The translations under genes were made by a program, and so were the position numbers. Below the pieces are notes generated by a model. That model was not told the origin of the DNA. It worked only from the letters and a program-made list of their open reading frames with translations, and made no database searches. A stretch of 64,000 nucleotides of DNA from NCBI GenBank assembly GCA_950097015.1, contig CATNEN010000025.1, positions 992,001-1,056,000 on the forward strand. The letters run 5' to 3'. Shown here in pieces: positions 21,654-33,568 of this stretch. Origin of the DNA: Macrostomum hystrix. Taxonomy: Eukaryota; Platyhelminthes; Macrostomidae. Within the stretch, counting starts at the first letter, position 1; each line of letters starts with the position of its first letter.

Positions 21654-24600
21654 ATGCAGCAGCGACATCTGGGCAGGCCGCGGCTCAGCACTGGCCTGCC
21701 AGTCACCAGCTTGGGACTCGAGCAGCAGCCAGTTCAGCTGCCGCTGCCGCTGCCGTTGCCACCCACACCGCCAGCCGCGGCGCGCTACTTCAGCGTCCTC
21801 GCCGGTCCCCGGTCGGAGTTTCGCGCGAGCCTTCATCAACTGCCTCAGCATCAGTTGAACAGAAATGGACTTTATCGACACAATGGCAATGGCTATTCTC
21901 AGCATCAGCTGGCTGCGGCGGCGGCAGTTGCTATGGCAACCGCTGCCGCCGCTGGGGCCGCCTCCGGTAAGCAGCATCACCGCCGACGTTCGTCAAGGTC
22001 GCGAGCTCATACGGCTAGCAGCCGGAAGCTGCACCATCAGCATCAGCATCAGTTGACGAATGGAAAGGTTGGTGCTTATTTGGAATCGCGTGTCACCTGT
22101 TTTATCCGACAGATATTGTACCGGGGAGCAGCTTCACCTGTTAGACCTGAGCTTCACCTGTTAGACCTGAGCTTCACCTGTTAGACCTGAGCTTCACCTG
22201 TTAGACCTGAGCTTCACCTGTTAGACCTGAGCTTCACCTGTTAGACCTGAGCTTCACCTGTTAGACCTGAGCTTCACCTGTTAGACCTGAGCTTCACCTG
22301 TTAGACCTGAGATTCACCTGTTAGACCTGAGCTTCACCTGTTAGACCTGAGCTTCACCTGTTAGACCTGAGATTCACCTGTTAGACCTGCACTTCACCGG
22401 TTAGACCTGAGCTTCAGCTGTTAGACCTAAGCTTCACCTGTTAGACCTGCACTTCACCGGTTAGACCTGAGCATCACCTGTTAGACCTAAGCTTCACCTG
22501 TTAGACCTGAGCTTCACCTGTTAGACCTGAGCTTCACCTGTTAGACCAAAGCATCACCTGTTAGACCAAAGCATCACCTGTTAGACCAGAGCATCACCTG
22601 TTAGACCAGAGCTTTACCTGTTAGACCAGAGCTTTACCTGTTAGACCAGAGCTTCACCTGTTAGACCACAAACTTTCGTCCCCCAAATCCCACACGCAGG
22701 AGCAGTATCGACCCAGTTTCCCCATCAGCTCCATCGAAGCTCTCAAATCGGACAAGTCGCCGAAGTCGCCACTGTCAGAGCAGCAGGATGAGCAACCTCC
22801 ACAGCCGCCCCAGCCGCAGGACGAGATAGAGGCTCGGCTGCTGCTGATCCGGGCGAAGCTGAGCGAGCTGAGCATTCAGCAGGAGCTGGCGGAGAAGGCT
22901 GAAGCTGAGCGTCAGCGACATCAGTACCGACGTAAGCCGCCGAACTCCTCGACAGCAGCGCTTCCGGTTAGAGCTCGGTTGGTGCCAACGCTACGGCCGT
23001 CGACGAAGCCGCAGCCTTCGTTGAATCAACATGCGTCGAAGCATCCGGCGCCACAGACTGGAAGCGGCGACGAAAACAATGACGACGAGGAGGACGACGA
23101 TATCGACGACGAAGAAGACGACGATGGCGATGGCGAAGAAGATGACGATGTTGACAACGATGTCGACGACAACGGCGATGACGACGGCAGCGTGTTGAAC
23201 TGTCTGGAGGATGACGACGACGGCGACGATTCAATGAGCATCGAAACTGGAAGCTCCTCGCTCCTTGCTTCAAGGCGGCCCAGCGCTGCGGCTGCGGCGT
23301 TTGCCGGTCCGCGCCAGCCCGCCGTCATCGCGTCGTTGTTCCCGAATGTGCCGCCAGTGTTGCGCTTCACTGCGGAGTCCGACCCGCCGCCATGAGCCGC
23401 TTCCGTGGGCGCAGAGGAGGCAGCTGAAGTGGCGGATGAGCTCCATCACGCCGGTGGTTGTCAAGCGAGCCGTCGCCAGGAGCGGCTTTCGGGTAGCCAA
23501 AAGTAAGTGACTGCCTGCCTGACTGCCTGCCTGCCTGCCTGCCTGCCTGCTTGTTTATTCTGTCTGTAACTTAGTGTCTGTCAATCAGCCAATTCTGGAT
23601 TTCGTTCCGTTTAAGAGTTCTGTCTGATTTCCGTCTGTTATAAACGCCTGTCTGTCAGTCTGTTCTGTCAGTCTGTTCTAGGTGTCTGTCAGTCTGTTCT
23701 AGGTGTCTGTTCTAGGTGTCTGTCAGTCTGTTCTATGTGTCTGTCAGTCTGTTCTAGGTGTCTGTCAGTCTGTTCTATGTGTCTGTCAGTCTGTTCTAGG
23801 TGTCTGTCAGTCTGTTCTAGGTGTCTGTCAGTCTGTTCTAGGTGTCTGTCTCTCTGTTCTAGGTGTCTGTCAGTCTGTTCTAGGTGTCTGTCAGTCTGTT
23901 CTATGTGTCTGTCAGTCTGTTCTATGTGTCTGTCAGTTCTAGGTGTCGTCTCTCTGTTCTAGGTGTCTGTCTCTCTGTTCTATGTGTCTGTCAGTCTGTT
24001 CTAGGTGTCTGTCAGTCTGTTCTAGGCGTCTGTCTCTCTGTTCTATGTGTCTGTCAGTCTGTTCTAGGTGTCTGTCAGTCTGTTCTATGTGTCTGTCAGT
24101 CTGTTCTAGGTGTCTGTCAGTCTGTTCTAGGTGTCTGTCAGTCTGTTCTAGGTGTCTGTCTCTCTGTTCTATGTGTCTGTCAGTCTGTTCTAGGTGTCTG
24201 TCAGTCTGTTCTAGGTGTCTGTCTCTCTGTTCTAGGTGTCTGTCAGTCTGTTCTAGGTGTCTGTCTCTCTGTTCTAGGTGTCTGTCTCTCTGTTCTATGT
24301 GTCTGTCAGTCTGTTCTAGGTGTCTGTCAGTCTGTTCTAGGCGTCTGTCTCTCTGTTCTATGTGTCTGTCAGTCTGTTCTAGGTGTCTGTCAGTCTGTTC
24401 TATGTGTCTGTCAGTCTGTTCTAGGCGTCTGTCAGTCTGTTCTATGTGTCTGTCAGTCTGTTCTAGGTGTCTGTCAGTCTGTTCTAGGTGTCTGTCTCTC
24501 TGTTCTAGGTGTCTGTCAGTCTGTTCTATGTGTCTGTCAGTCTGTTCTAGGTGTCTGTCAGTCTGTTCTAGGTGTCTGTCAGCTCTGTTCTATGTGTCTG

Positions 24601-27600
24601 TCAGTCTGTTCTAGGTGTCTGTCAGTCTGTTCTATGTGTCTGTCAGTCTGTTCTAGGTGTCTGTCAGTCTGTTCTAGGTGTCTGTCAGTCTGTTCTAGGT
24701 GTCTGTCAGTCTGTTCTATGTGTCTGTCAGTCTGTTTACGGTTCTGTTGGTTCTTTATATTTTTTTATTGCTTCTGTTCTGGGCGTTCAAATAGTTCTAT
24801 AGGGGCCATAGCAACAAGCAAGTTGTTGAAGCACGGTCATTCAGGGGATTACAATGTAGAAATTAGCTTACTAACAGAAGCTATTCCAATTACGTACCTA
24901 AGCAAAGTTTTGGTCGCTCCAAGTCGCCCATGGAAACCCATTTGGCTTCAAGCAGCTTCAAGGAAGCAATCTTAAAAGTGCACGTAACTCAGGGCCGCTG
25001 GCTGAAGAGTTAGAGAAGCCAGCAGGATGTAGAAAGCAGATGCGGAGCTTCATTGTCAATTGAAGCATTCAATTTTAGTACTTTTAATCATTTCAGAGTC
25101 TCAGGAATGGCTTGGCTATTTCGGCAAGCACATGAAACCTGAAGGCTTCAAAGGTGTGCGCGAATATCAAAAGGTAGGTATAAAAATTAAAAAAATGAAC
25201 GAATAATTAGGAGGGTAGCTATCTCCCTCGCCGTCTCGCCGTCCAGGTGAACCATTTTCCCGGCAGTTTCACCATCGGCCGCAAAGACCGCCTGTGGCGC
25301 TCACTACATCGGATGCAGTGCCAACACGGACGTCGCGAGTTCGATTTCTTTCCACTGACCTTCTGCCTGCCCGGCGATCTGAAGCAACTAAAGCGAGCCT
25401 GGGAGGACGCCGGCGCTAAGCAGAAATGGATTGTGAAGCCTCCGGCTAGCGCCAGGGGTATCGGCATCCGGGTCGTCAACAAGTGGAAGCAGGTGCCCAA
25501 ACGGCGAGCTGCAGTTGTTCAGACCTACTTGGCCAGGTGAGGGTCGAATGAAGTTGGGTCATGACTCGGATCACTCATGGTGTTAGTGGGTCATGACTCG
25601 CATCACTCATGGTGTTAGTGGGTCATGACTCGGATCACTCATGGTGTTAGTGGGTCATGACTCGCATCACTCATGGTGTTAGTGGGTCATGACTCGTGTC
25701 ACTCATGGTGTTAGTGGGTCATGACTCGGGTCACTCATGGTGTTAGTGGGTCATGACTCGGGTCACTCATGGTGTTAGTGGGTCATGACTCGTGTCACTC
25801 ATGGTGTTAGTGGGTCATGACTCGGGTCACTCATGGTGTTAGTGGGTCATGACTCGGGTCACTCATGGTGAAGCTGGGAAACAGATGAATGAGCTGAGTC
25901 ATGACTAACTAAACCATGATTGCAAGAATCATGAATGGCCACATCAGAACACCTGGACAAATTTCTCATGAACTCTCGCCTGACCCGTAGGCCCTACCTC
26001 ATCAACGGCAGCAAATTCGATCTTCGAGTCTACGTGTATGTCACTAGCTTCGATCCGTTGAGAATCTACGTACACGATCGCGGCCTGGTTAGGTTCGCCA
26101 GCGTACCCTACAGCCGGTCGGGCAAGACCATTGGCAACCGGTTCATGCACCTCACCAACTACAGTGTCAACAAGCGCAACTCAAGCTACAATGCCAGCGC
26201 CGGCGAGGCTGAAGGCGACGGCGAGGGCCACAAATGGAGCCTGCGCGCGCTCTGGTCGCACCTCAGACAGGCTGGCAAGGACCCGGAGGCTGTGTGGACC
26301 AGCGTCAAGGATCTGGTAGTCAAGACCATCATCAGCGGAGAAGCGCACATCAACTCACAGGTCGGGGAAGATTCTAAATAAATCTTTCCTTCATGGATCT
26401 CTTCCCCCCTAAGTGTCTTCCTCTCCCCTAAGTGTCTTCCTCTCCCCTAAGTGTCTTCCTCTCCCCTCAGTGTCTTCCTCCCCTAAGTGTCTTCCTCTCC
26501 CCTAAGTGTCTTCCCCCCTCAGTGTCTTCCTCTCCCCTAAGTGTCTTCCTCCCCCCTAAGTGTCTTCCTCTCCCCTAAGTGTCTTCCCCCCTCAGTGTCT
26601 TCCTCTCCCCTAAGTGTCTTCCTCCCCCTAAGTGTCTTCCTCTCCCCTGAGTGTCTTCCTCTCCACTAAGTGTCTTCCTCCCCCCTAAGTGTCTTCCTCC
26701 CCCCTAAGTGTCTTCCTCCCCCCTAAGTGTCTTCCTCTCCCCTAAGTGTCTTCCCCCCTCAGTGTCTTCCTCTCCCCTAAGTGTCTTCCTCCCCCTAAGT
26801 GTCTTCCTCTCCCCTGAGTGTCTTCCTCCCCCCTCAGTGTCTTCCTCCCCCCTGAGTGTCTTCCTCTCTCCTAAGTGTCTTCCTCTCCCCTGAGTGTCTT
26901 CCTCTCCCCTAAGTGTCTTCCTCCCCCCTAAGTGTCTTCCTCTCCCCTAAGTGTCTTCCTCCCCCCTAAGTGTCTTCCTCTCCCCTAAGTGTCTTCCCCC
27001 CTCAGTGTCTTCCTCTCCCCTAAGTGTCTTCCTCCCCCTAAGTGTCTTCCTCTCCCCTGAGTGTCTTCCTCTCCACTAAGTGTCTTCCTCCCCCCTAAGT
27101 GTCTTCCTCCCCCCTAAGTGTCTTCCTCCCCCCTAAGTGTCTTCCTCTCCCCTAAGTGTCTTCCCCCCTCAGTGTCTTCCTCTCCCCTAAGTGTCTTCCT
27201 CCCCCTAAGTGTCTTCCTCTCCCCTGAGTGTCTTCCTCCCCCCTAAGTGTCTTCCTCCCCCCTGAGTGTCTTCCTCTCTCCTAAGTGTCTTGTCTTCCTC
27301 TCCCCTGAGTGTCTTCCTCTCCCCTAAGTGTCTTCCTCCCCCCTAAGTGTCTTCCTCCCCCCTGAGTGTCTTCCTCTCCCCTAAGTGTCTTCCTCTCCCC
27401 TAAGTGTCTTCCTCTCCCCTAAGTGTCTTCCTCTCCCCTCAGTGTCTTCCCCCCTCAGCGTCTTTCTCTCCCTCAGCGTCTTTCTCTCCCTCAGTGTCTT
27501 CAGTTACTCCAGTGCAAAAGGATTTGACCAAATACTCGCCAACCAACAGGTGAAGGCCTTCTGCCGCCGGCGCTACTGCGTCCACGAACTCTTCGGCTTC

Positions 27601-28230
27601 GACGTGCTGCTCGATGAGCGCCTGAAGCCGTGGCTCCTGGAGGTGAACATCTCACCGTCGCTGCACTCCAACTCACCGCTAGACGTCGAAGTGAAAAGCG
27701 TCGTCATTCGAGACTTCATGAACTTGGCCGGCTTCCAGCTGCCTGAGCCCTCATCTTCAGCCCCGGCGTCAGCGTCAGCGGCAACAGCGGGAGACTCTTC
27801 GTCGTCATCAACTCCGGGCGATAGGCCAGTCGCCGATCGACGCTGCTGGCCGGAGCGTCCGCTGAGCGCTGACGAGCGCGCCAAGAAGCTGTGGTTCAGC
27901 CAGAGGCCGGACGATCGCGCTATTCTGGACCCGTTGACGCCGGACGATGTTCGGGTCCTCGTTGAATCGCTGGACGAATTCGCCAGGGCTGGCGAGTTTG
28001 GCAGAGTCTTTCCAGCCTCGGACGAGACGGCATCGAAGCGCTACCTGGCGCTGATGGAACAGCCCCGCTACTACAATCTGCTGCTGTTGCACTATTTGTC
28101 TCGCTATCGAGGCAACGAGGCTCAAGGCCTGGAACTACTGGCCAGCCTGTGCCGACAGCGTTTGCACTTGGAGGCGCCCACCGGAGATCCGGCGCATCAG
28201 TGGAGTCCACCGGGCGGCAGGCGCCTTTAA
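21654..28230 (+). CDS. TTLL4: TTLL4-type tubulin polyglutamylase
   Basis: Six exons: 21654-21966, 22665-23502, 25097-25173, 25247-25536, 25991-26360 and 27550-28230, about 855 residues. Every junction is GT-AG with matching phase. The N-terminus is Gln/His/Ala-rich, followed by a coiled-coil-like stretch ([20 protein letters not shown]) and a long Asp/Glu tract. The catalytic part begins [12 protein letters not shown], then [28 protein letters not shown], the ATP-grasp strand [46 protein letters not shown] and the metal-binding end [19 protein letters not shown]4-like basic C-terminal extension ([25 protein letters not shown]) follows. Family members add glutamate to beta-tubulin and some non-tubulin substrates. 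In exon 2 the frame shifts by one base near 23391, between FTAESDPPP and [14 protein letters not shown]. The shift is either a sequence error or a lesion. Confidence 0.92.
22125..22664 (+). repeat. 20-bp array ending in the exon 2 acceptor (TTLL4 intron 1)
   Basis: About 27 units of gagcttcacctgttagacct, with accaga/accaaa variants at the right end. The last unit, gcttcacctgttag, is immediately followed by exon 2 and supplies its 3' splice site. The core cacctgttagac is shared with the arrays at 3.9-4.65 kb. Confidence 0.95.
23513..23550. repeat. (CTGC)n run just inside TTLL4 intron 2
   Basis: Nine or so ctgc/ctga units start about 10 bp after the donor gtaagt at 23503. Confidence 0.85.
23655..24742 (+). 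repeat. 21-bp array in TTLL4 intron 2
   Basis: About 52 units of gtgtctgtcagtctgttcta plus g, with tatg/tagg and tcagt/tctct variants. Each unit reads as a pyrimidine-rich stretch ending in tag, then gtgtct. It contains neither intron boundary, but open frames run through it. Confidence 0.95.
25556..25870 (+). repeat. 32-bp array in TTLL4 intron 4
   Basis: About ten units beginning gggtcatgactcg and ending catggtgttagt, with a two-base variable site (ca/ga/tg/gg). It starts 20 bp after the donor at 25537. Confidence 0.95.
26385..27500 (+). repeat. about 19-bp array in TTLL4 intron 5
   Basis: About 60 units of tcttcctctcccctaagtg with length variation of 16-20 bp in the C tract and aag/cag/gag variants. 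A block of about 420 bp appears duplicated (compare 26500-26900 with 26970-27330). It begins about 25 bp after the donor at 26361 and ends about 50 bp before the exon 6 acceptor. Confidence 0.95.
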
Positions 28231-28430
28231 TGAGGAGTTCCCCGCGGCTAAAAATATAAACGATACGGAAACCCCTTTTTCCAATAGCGTTATCTGATGA
28301 AGAAATACCTGGCGCTAAAAATAGAACACTGGGAAAACCCTTTTTTGGTCGTTTTCCCGCGGATGGGGAATTTCCGCTCCTAAAAATAGAAACACTGGTA
28401 AATTCCTATTCCGGCTAGTTCATCGCAGAA
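28231..28430 (+). other. TTLL4 3' UTR with three diverged direct repeats
   Basis: The motif gctaaaaata-gaaacactgg-aaa-ccc recurs three times at roughly 60-70 bp spacing (about 28245, 28315, 28380). Its function is unknown. Confidence 0.5.
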
Positions 28431-28432
28431 TT

Positions 28433-28438
28433 AATAAA
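28433..28438 (+). terminator. polyadenylation signal AATAAA
   Basis: First AATAAA after the TTLL4-like stop codon, about 200 bp downstream, in AT-rich context. A position typical of a short 3' UTR. Confidence 0.5.
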
Positions 28439-29408
28439 TACAACAATACATTTCAAACGTTTCCCTAGCGCCTTGTAAAGCCCACTGTAATGACAATCAA
28501 AGCGAAGGCTCATCAATACCACGATCCATGCTTAAACCCTGTCTGACGATTCGATGACGAGAAGTTTTGGAAGTGTTTAGATCCGCTGGTGCTGCTGATA
28601 CAGCCGTGTGGGCTCAGCTGCGGTGTGTAGGGTGGGCAGCGCCTACCTGACTCCATGACTTTCTTGTCCCCTAGGTGCAATCCATTATCATGAATGCTAC
28701 TTAAAGTAGGATAGTTTGCTTGTTTTGTAAAGTGTCAAAAGCTACTAATAAAGTAAACGACTTTATTTGGATCTTCCTTTAGAAATACTGCTAACTGCTG
28801 ATATTTGTCTCGCTTCTGCTTGTTGATCATATCAGAAGTGCAGATATTTAGTCCACACTTTCTGTGCCTTTCTGTATAACATATTTACATCTGGTTTCTG
28901 TTTTTTCGCAGTTTTTTAGATTTAAATTATTCAATTTTGAGCATTCAGTAAAACAAAACAAAAAATAATAAATTTACTCTTCCACGAGTCTACCCTAACA
29001 TTCTCGAACAAACAGTGACAAAGAGATATTTAAAATAGCAGTATTTTTAATCCTGCTTTACTTGAAAATATGTACTTCTATTTTATATAGTCTTTAATTA
29101 TATGCGGGCTTAAATAATTTTTACAGCAGCATTAGAAAAATGTGGCGCATATTTATTTTAAGCTTTGCGATTGTATTTCATAAACCTACTAAAACGTTAA
29201 TTGATAATATTCAAGAGCTTACAAAATTTGCTTCACAAATATATTTTGCTTACCTTGACTCAGGATAATTGCCAAAAAGTACGAGTATATGCCTGCCTGC
29301 TAAAATAAACTTACTTCTAAATTAGTGTCCTTTGAGTTCGCAAAAAATTCATTTTAAATGCGAGGGTAACAGCAGAAGGTAATATAATTTTGACTGGCTG
29401 TTTTCCGC
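28439..29408. other. unique AT-rich intergenic sequence
   Basis: No gene, RNA or array found. Confidence 0.5.
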
Positions 29409-29409
29409 C

Positions 29410-30990
29410 CCTTTCTCACCTGTCTCTCGCCTGTCTCTCGCCTGCCTCTCGCCTGTCTCTCGCCTGTCTCTCGCCTGTCTCTCGCCTGTCTCTCGCCTGT
29501 CTCTCGCCTGTCTCTCGCCTGCCTCTCGCCTGTCTCTCGCCTGTCTCTCGCCTGCCTCTCGCCTGTCTCTCGCCTGTCTCTCGCATGTCTCTCACATGTC
29601 TCTCGCCTGTCTCTCGCCTGTCTCTCGCATGTCTCTCACATGTCTCTCGCCTGTCTCTCGCCTGTATCTCGTCTGTCTCTAGTCTGTCTCTCGTCTGTCT
29701 CTCATCTGTTTGTCTCTCACCTGTCTCTCGCATGTCTCTCGTTTGTCTTTCGCCTGTATCTCTTCTGTCTCTCTTCTGTCTCTCTTGTGTCTCTCGCATG
29801 TCTCTCGATTGTCTTTCACCATCTCTCACATGTCTCTCGCCTGTCTCTCGCCTGTCTCTCGCCTGTCTCTCGCATGCCTCTCGTTTGTCTTTCACCATAT
29901 CTCACATGTCTCTCGCCTGTCTCTCGCCTGTCTCTCGCTTGTCTCTCACCTGTCTCTCGCCTGTCTATCGCCTGTCTCTCGCTTGTCTCTCGCCTGTCTA
30001 TCGCCTGTCTCCCGTATGTCTCTCGTTTGTCTTTCACCATATCTCACATGGCTCTTGCCTGTCTCTCGCCTGTCTCTCGCTTGTCTCTCGCCTGTCTCTC
30101 GTTTGTCTTTCACCATCTCTCGCCTGTCTATCGCCTGTCTCTCGCATGTCTCTCGTTTGTCTCTCACCTGTCTCTCGCCTGTCTATCGCCTGTCTCTCAC
30201 TTGTCTCTCGCCTGTCTATCGCCTGTCTCCCGTATGTCTCTCGTTTGTCTTTCACCATATCTCACGTCTCTCGCTTGTCTCTCGCCTGTCTCTCGCTTGT
30301 CTCTCACCTGTCTCTCGCCTGTCTATCGCCTGTCTATCGCCTGTCTCTCGCCTGTCTCTCGCCTGTATCTCGTCTGTCTCTAGTCTGTCTCTAGTCTGTC
30401 TCTAGTCTGTCTCTCGCCTGTCTCTCGCCTGTCTCTCATCTGTTTGTCTCTCGCTTGTCTCTCGCCTGTCTCCCGCATGTCTCTCGTTTGTCTTTCACCA
30501 TATCTCACATGTCTCTCGCCTGTCTCTCGCCTGTATCTCGTCTGTCTCTAGTCTGTCTCTAGTCTGTCTCTAGTCTGTCTCTAGTCTGTCTCTCGCCTGT
30601 CTCTCGCCTGTCTCTCATCTGTTTGTCTCTCGCTTGTCTCTCGCCTGTCTCTCGCCTGTCTCCCGCATGTCTCTCGTTTGTCTTTCACCATATCTCACAT
30701 GTCTCTCACCTGTCTCTCGCTTGTCTCTCGCCTGTCTCTCGCCTGTCTCTCGCCTGTCTATCGCCTGTCTCTCGCCTGTCTATCGCCATTCACTCGCCTG
30801 TCACTCGCATGTCTCTCGTTTGTCTTTCACCATCTCTCGCATTTCTCTCGCATGTCTCTCGCCTGTCACTCGCCTGTCACTCGCATGTCTCTCGTTTGTC
30901 TTTCACCATCTCTCGCATTTCTCTCGCATGTCTCTCGCCTGTCTCTCGTTTATCTCTCCTCTATCTGTCGCCTGTCTCCCGCCTGTGCTT
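29410..30990. repeat. 11-bp array, unit gtctctcgcct
   Basis: About 140 units with gtctctagt, gtctatcg and tttcaccat variants. Larger blocks of about 150-200 bp that end in tttcaccatatctcacatg recur. Because 11 is not a multiple of three and the unit has no stops, all three frames stay open on both strands. This is not evidence of a protein. Confidence 0.95.
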
Positions 30991-30999
30991 CGCCAGTCC

Positions 31000-31930
31000 C
31001 TCTTCTGTACCTTCTCGGTGACTTCTAAGCAAAATGAGCCCGTTTAATTTTAACTTTGCGCGTCAAATTAAACGAGGCATGCAATTGAAGTTAATAATTT
31101 ACGATCCTTGACAATATCCAGCGTCTGTTTATTTATTCGTCCTTTAAAGTGCACTAACTCGAAAATTGCCATAGATCTCCCACACTAGACCCGCTGTTTT
31201 GTCCGGTTGAGAACTAATTTCTGGCTGAACTTTGAGCATGCAGTGAGTCAGTCAGCCAGCCACACCTCTTGCACTTCCTTGTGAACCTGGCCAGGAAGCT
31301 ATTGATTAAGAACTTGGTATCTGAAAAGGGCAAAAATACTGCATAACTATTTCAAACATATCAAACAATATCCTGTAGACAAGATCACCTGACTAAAGAA
31401 GGGACGATAATCGTACATCATAAGCTACTAAGAAAAGTCTACAGACATAGCAATTTCCTACTCGAACAGGTCGTCACAAATTAAATCTCAGCCTTTTGCT
31501 GTTTCTTTGACTGATTGACTGATTTCTTTGAAGTGTGCCCATCTGGTTCATAGAACGAGGGGCATTTTCTCTTATCAAAGGATCAGTTTTTGAAGCCTTT
31601 AATTAATTAATTTTCTAACTCGCCAATTTATACTTTCTCTCTACGTAATCAATGACCAGTTTTTTTAAGAAAACTTGTCTTTGCCTTGTCATCATTCATA
31701 CGAAAATTGCATAGAGAATTTGAAGAAATTCAGATTGTCCTTATGTTCTTTAACGATAATCTCAAAAGCAAATGATTGTCGAAGGCAGTTAACATCTGGC
31801 TCAGTTTTGTATCTTAAATTTATCTTAATGTTTTGGTTAGAAGCAAAAAGATGTCAAATAAAATAACTAATGTTGCTTTATTTCTTATCCAATCCAGAAC
31901 AAGGTAAGGACCATTAAAATGACAGTTCAT
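31000..31930. other. unique intergenic sequence
   Basis: AT-rich single-copy DNA. No supported gene. Confidence 0.5.
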
Positions 31931-32145
31931 TTCTCTCTTCTTAGCCAATCAGAATCGACAGGGAGCCTAGCTACGAAGTCATTACATCATATTTAACAAA
32001 TTTCTCAGCCCATAAGAATCGAGAACTGGGTGAATGATGAATTTCATATGTGCACTCATTTCTTAGCCAATCAGAATCGACGGAAGGCTAGAACTTCATA
32101 AAAAAATACTTTACAAATTTCTCAGCCAATAAGAATCGCGATAGA
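31931..32145. repeat. four spaced direct repeats with a CCAAT motif
   Basis: tttctcagccaataagaatcg-like motifs occur near 31930, 32005, 32065 and 32125, with unrelated spacers. CCAAT is kept in three of the four and the second has CCCAT. Confidence 0.7.
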
Positions 32146-32154
32146 GATAACACT

Positions 32155-33568
32155 TTGTTCATAACACCCTCTTGTTCATAACATCCTCGAGTTCATAACA
32201 CCCTCGAGTTCATAACACCCTCGAGTTCATAACACCCTCGAGTTCATAACACCCTCGAGTTCATAACACCCTCGAGTTCATAACACTCACGTGTTCATAA
32301 CACCCTCTTGTTCATAACATCCTCGAGTTCATAACACCCTCGAGTTCATAACACCCTCGAGTTCATAACACCCTCGAGTTCATAACACCCTCGAGTTCAT
32401 AACACTCACGTGTTCATAACACCCTCTTGTTCATAACATCCTCGAGTTCATAACACCCTCGAGTTCATAACACCCTCGAGTTCATAACACTCACGTGTTC
32501 ATAACACCCTCGAGTTCATAACACCCTCGAGTTCATAACACCCTCGAGTTCATTACACCCTCGAGTTCATAACACCCTCGAGTTCATAACACTCACGTGT
32601 TCATAACACCCTCGAGTTCATAACACCCTCGAGTTCATAACACTCACGTGTTCATAACACCCTCGAGTTCATAACACCCTCGAGTTCATAACACCCTCGA
32701 GTTCATAACACCCTCGAGTTCATAACACCCTCGAGTTCATTACACCCTCGAGTTCATAACACCCTCGAGTTCATAACACCCTCGAGTTCATAACACCCTC
32801 GAGTTCATAACACCCTCGAGTTCATTACACCCTCGAGTTCATAACACCCTCGAGTTCATAACACCCTCGAGTTCATAACACCCTCGAGTTCATAACACCC
32901 TCGAGTTCATAACACCCTCGAGTTCATAACACCCTCGAGTTCATAACACCCTCGAGTTCATAACACCCTCGAGTTCATAACACTCACGTGTTCATAACAC
33001 CCTCTTGTTCATAACATCCTCGAGTTCATAACACCCTCGAGTTCATAACACCCTCGAGTTCATAACACTCACGTGTTCATAACACCCTCGAGTTCATAAC
33101 ACCCTCGAGTTCATAACACCCTCGAGTTCATTACACCCTCGAGTTCATAACACCCTCGAGTTCATAACACTCACGTGTTCATAACACCCTCGAGTTCATA
33201 ACACCCTCGAGTTCATAACACTCACGTGTTCATAACACCCTCGAGTTCATAACACCCTCGAGTTCATTACACCCTCGAGTTCATAACACCCTCGAGTTCA
33301 TAACACCCTCGAGTTCATAACACCCTCGAGTTCATAACACCCTCGAGTTCATTACACCCTCGAGTTCATAACACCCTCGAGTTCATAACACCCTCGAGTT
33401 CATAACACCCTCGAGTTCATAACACCCTCGAGTTCATAACACCCTCGAGTTCATAACACCCTCGAGTTCATAGCACCCTCGAGTTCATAACACCCTCGTG
33501 TTCATAACACTCACGTGTTCATAACACCCTCTTGTTCATAACATCCTCGAGTTCATAACACCCTCGAA
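32155..33568 (+). repeat. 17-bp array (forward)
   Basis: About 83 units of gagttcataacaccctc, with ordered variants carrying cacgtg or cttg instead of ctcgag. Recurrent higher-order blocks are visible. Confidence 0.97.

Noticed and set aside
27385-27549. N-terminal extension of the last TTLL4 exon into the 19-bp array
   Set aside because: Family homology and phase place the exon start at 27550. The upstream frame is open only because the repeat lacks stops.
29390-31047. Open frames of 130-330 codons on both strands (Ser/Leu/Cys or Arg/Glu repeats)
   Set aside because: By-product of an 11-bp stop-free repeat.
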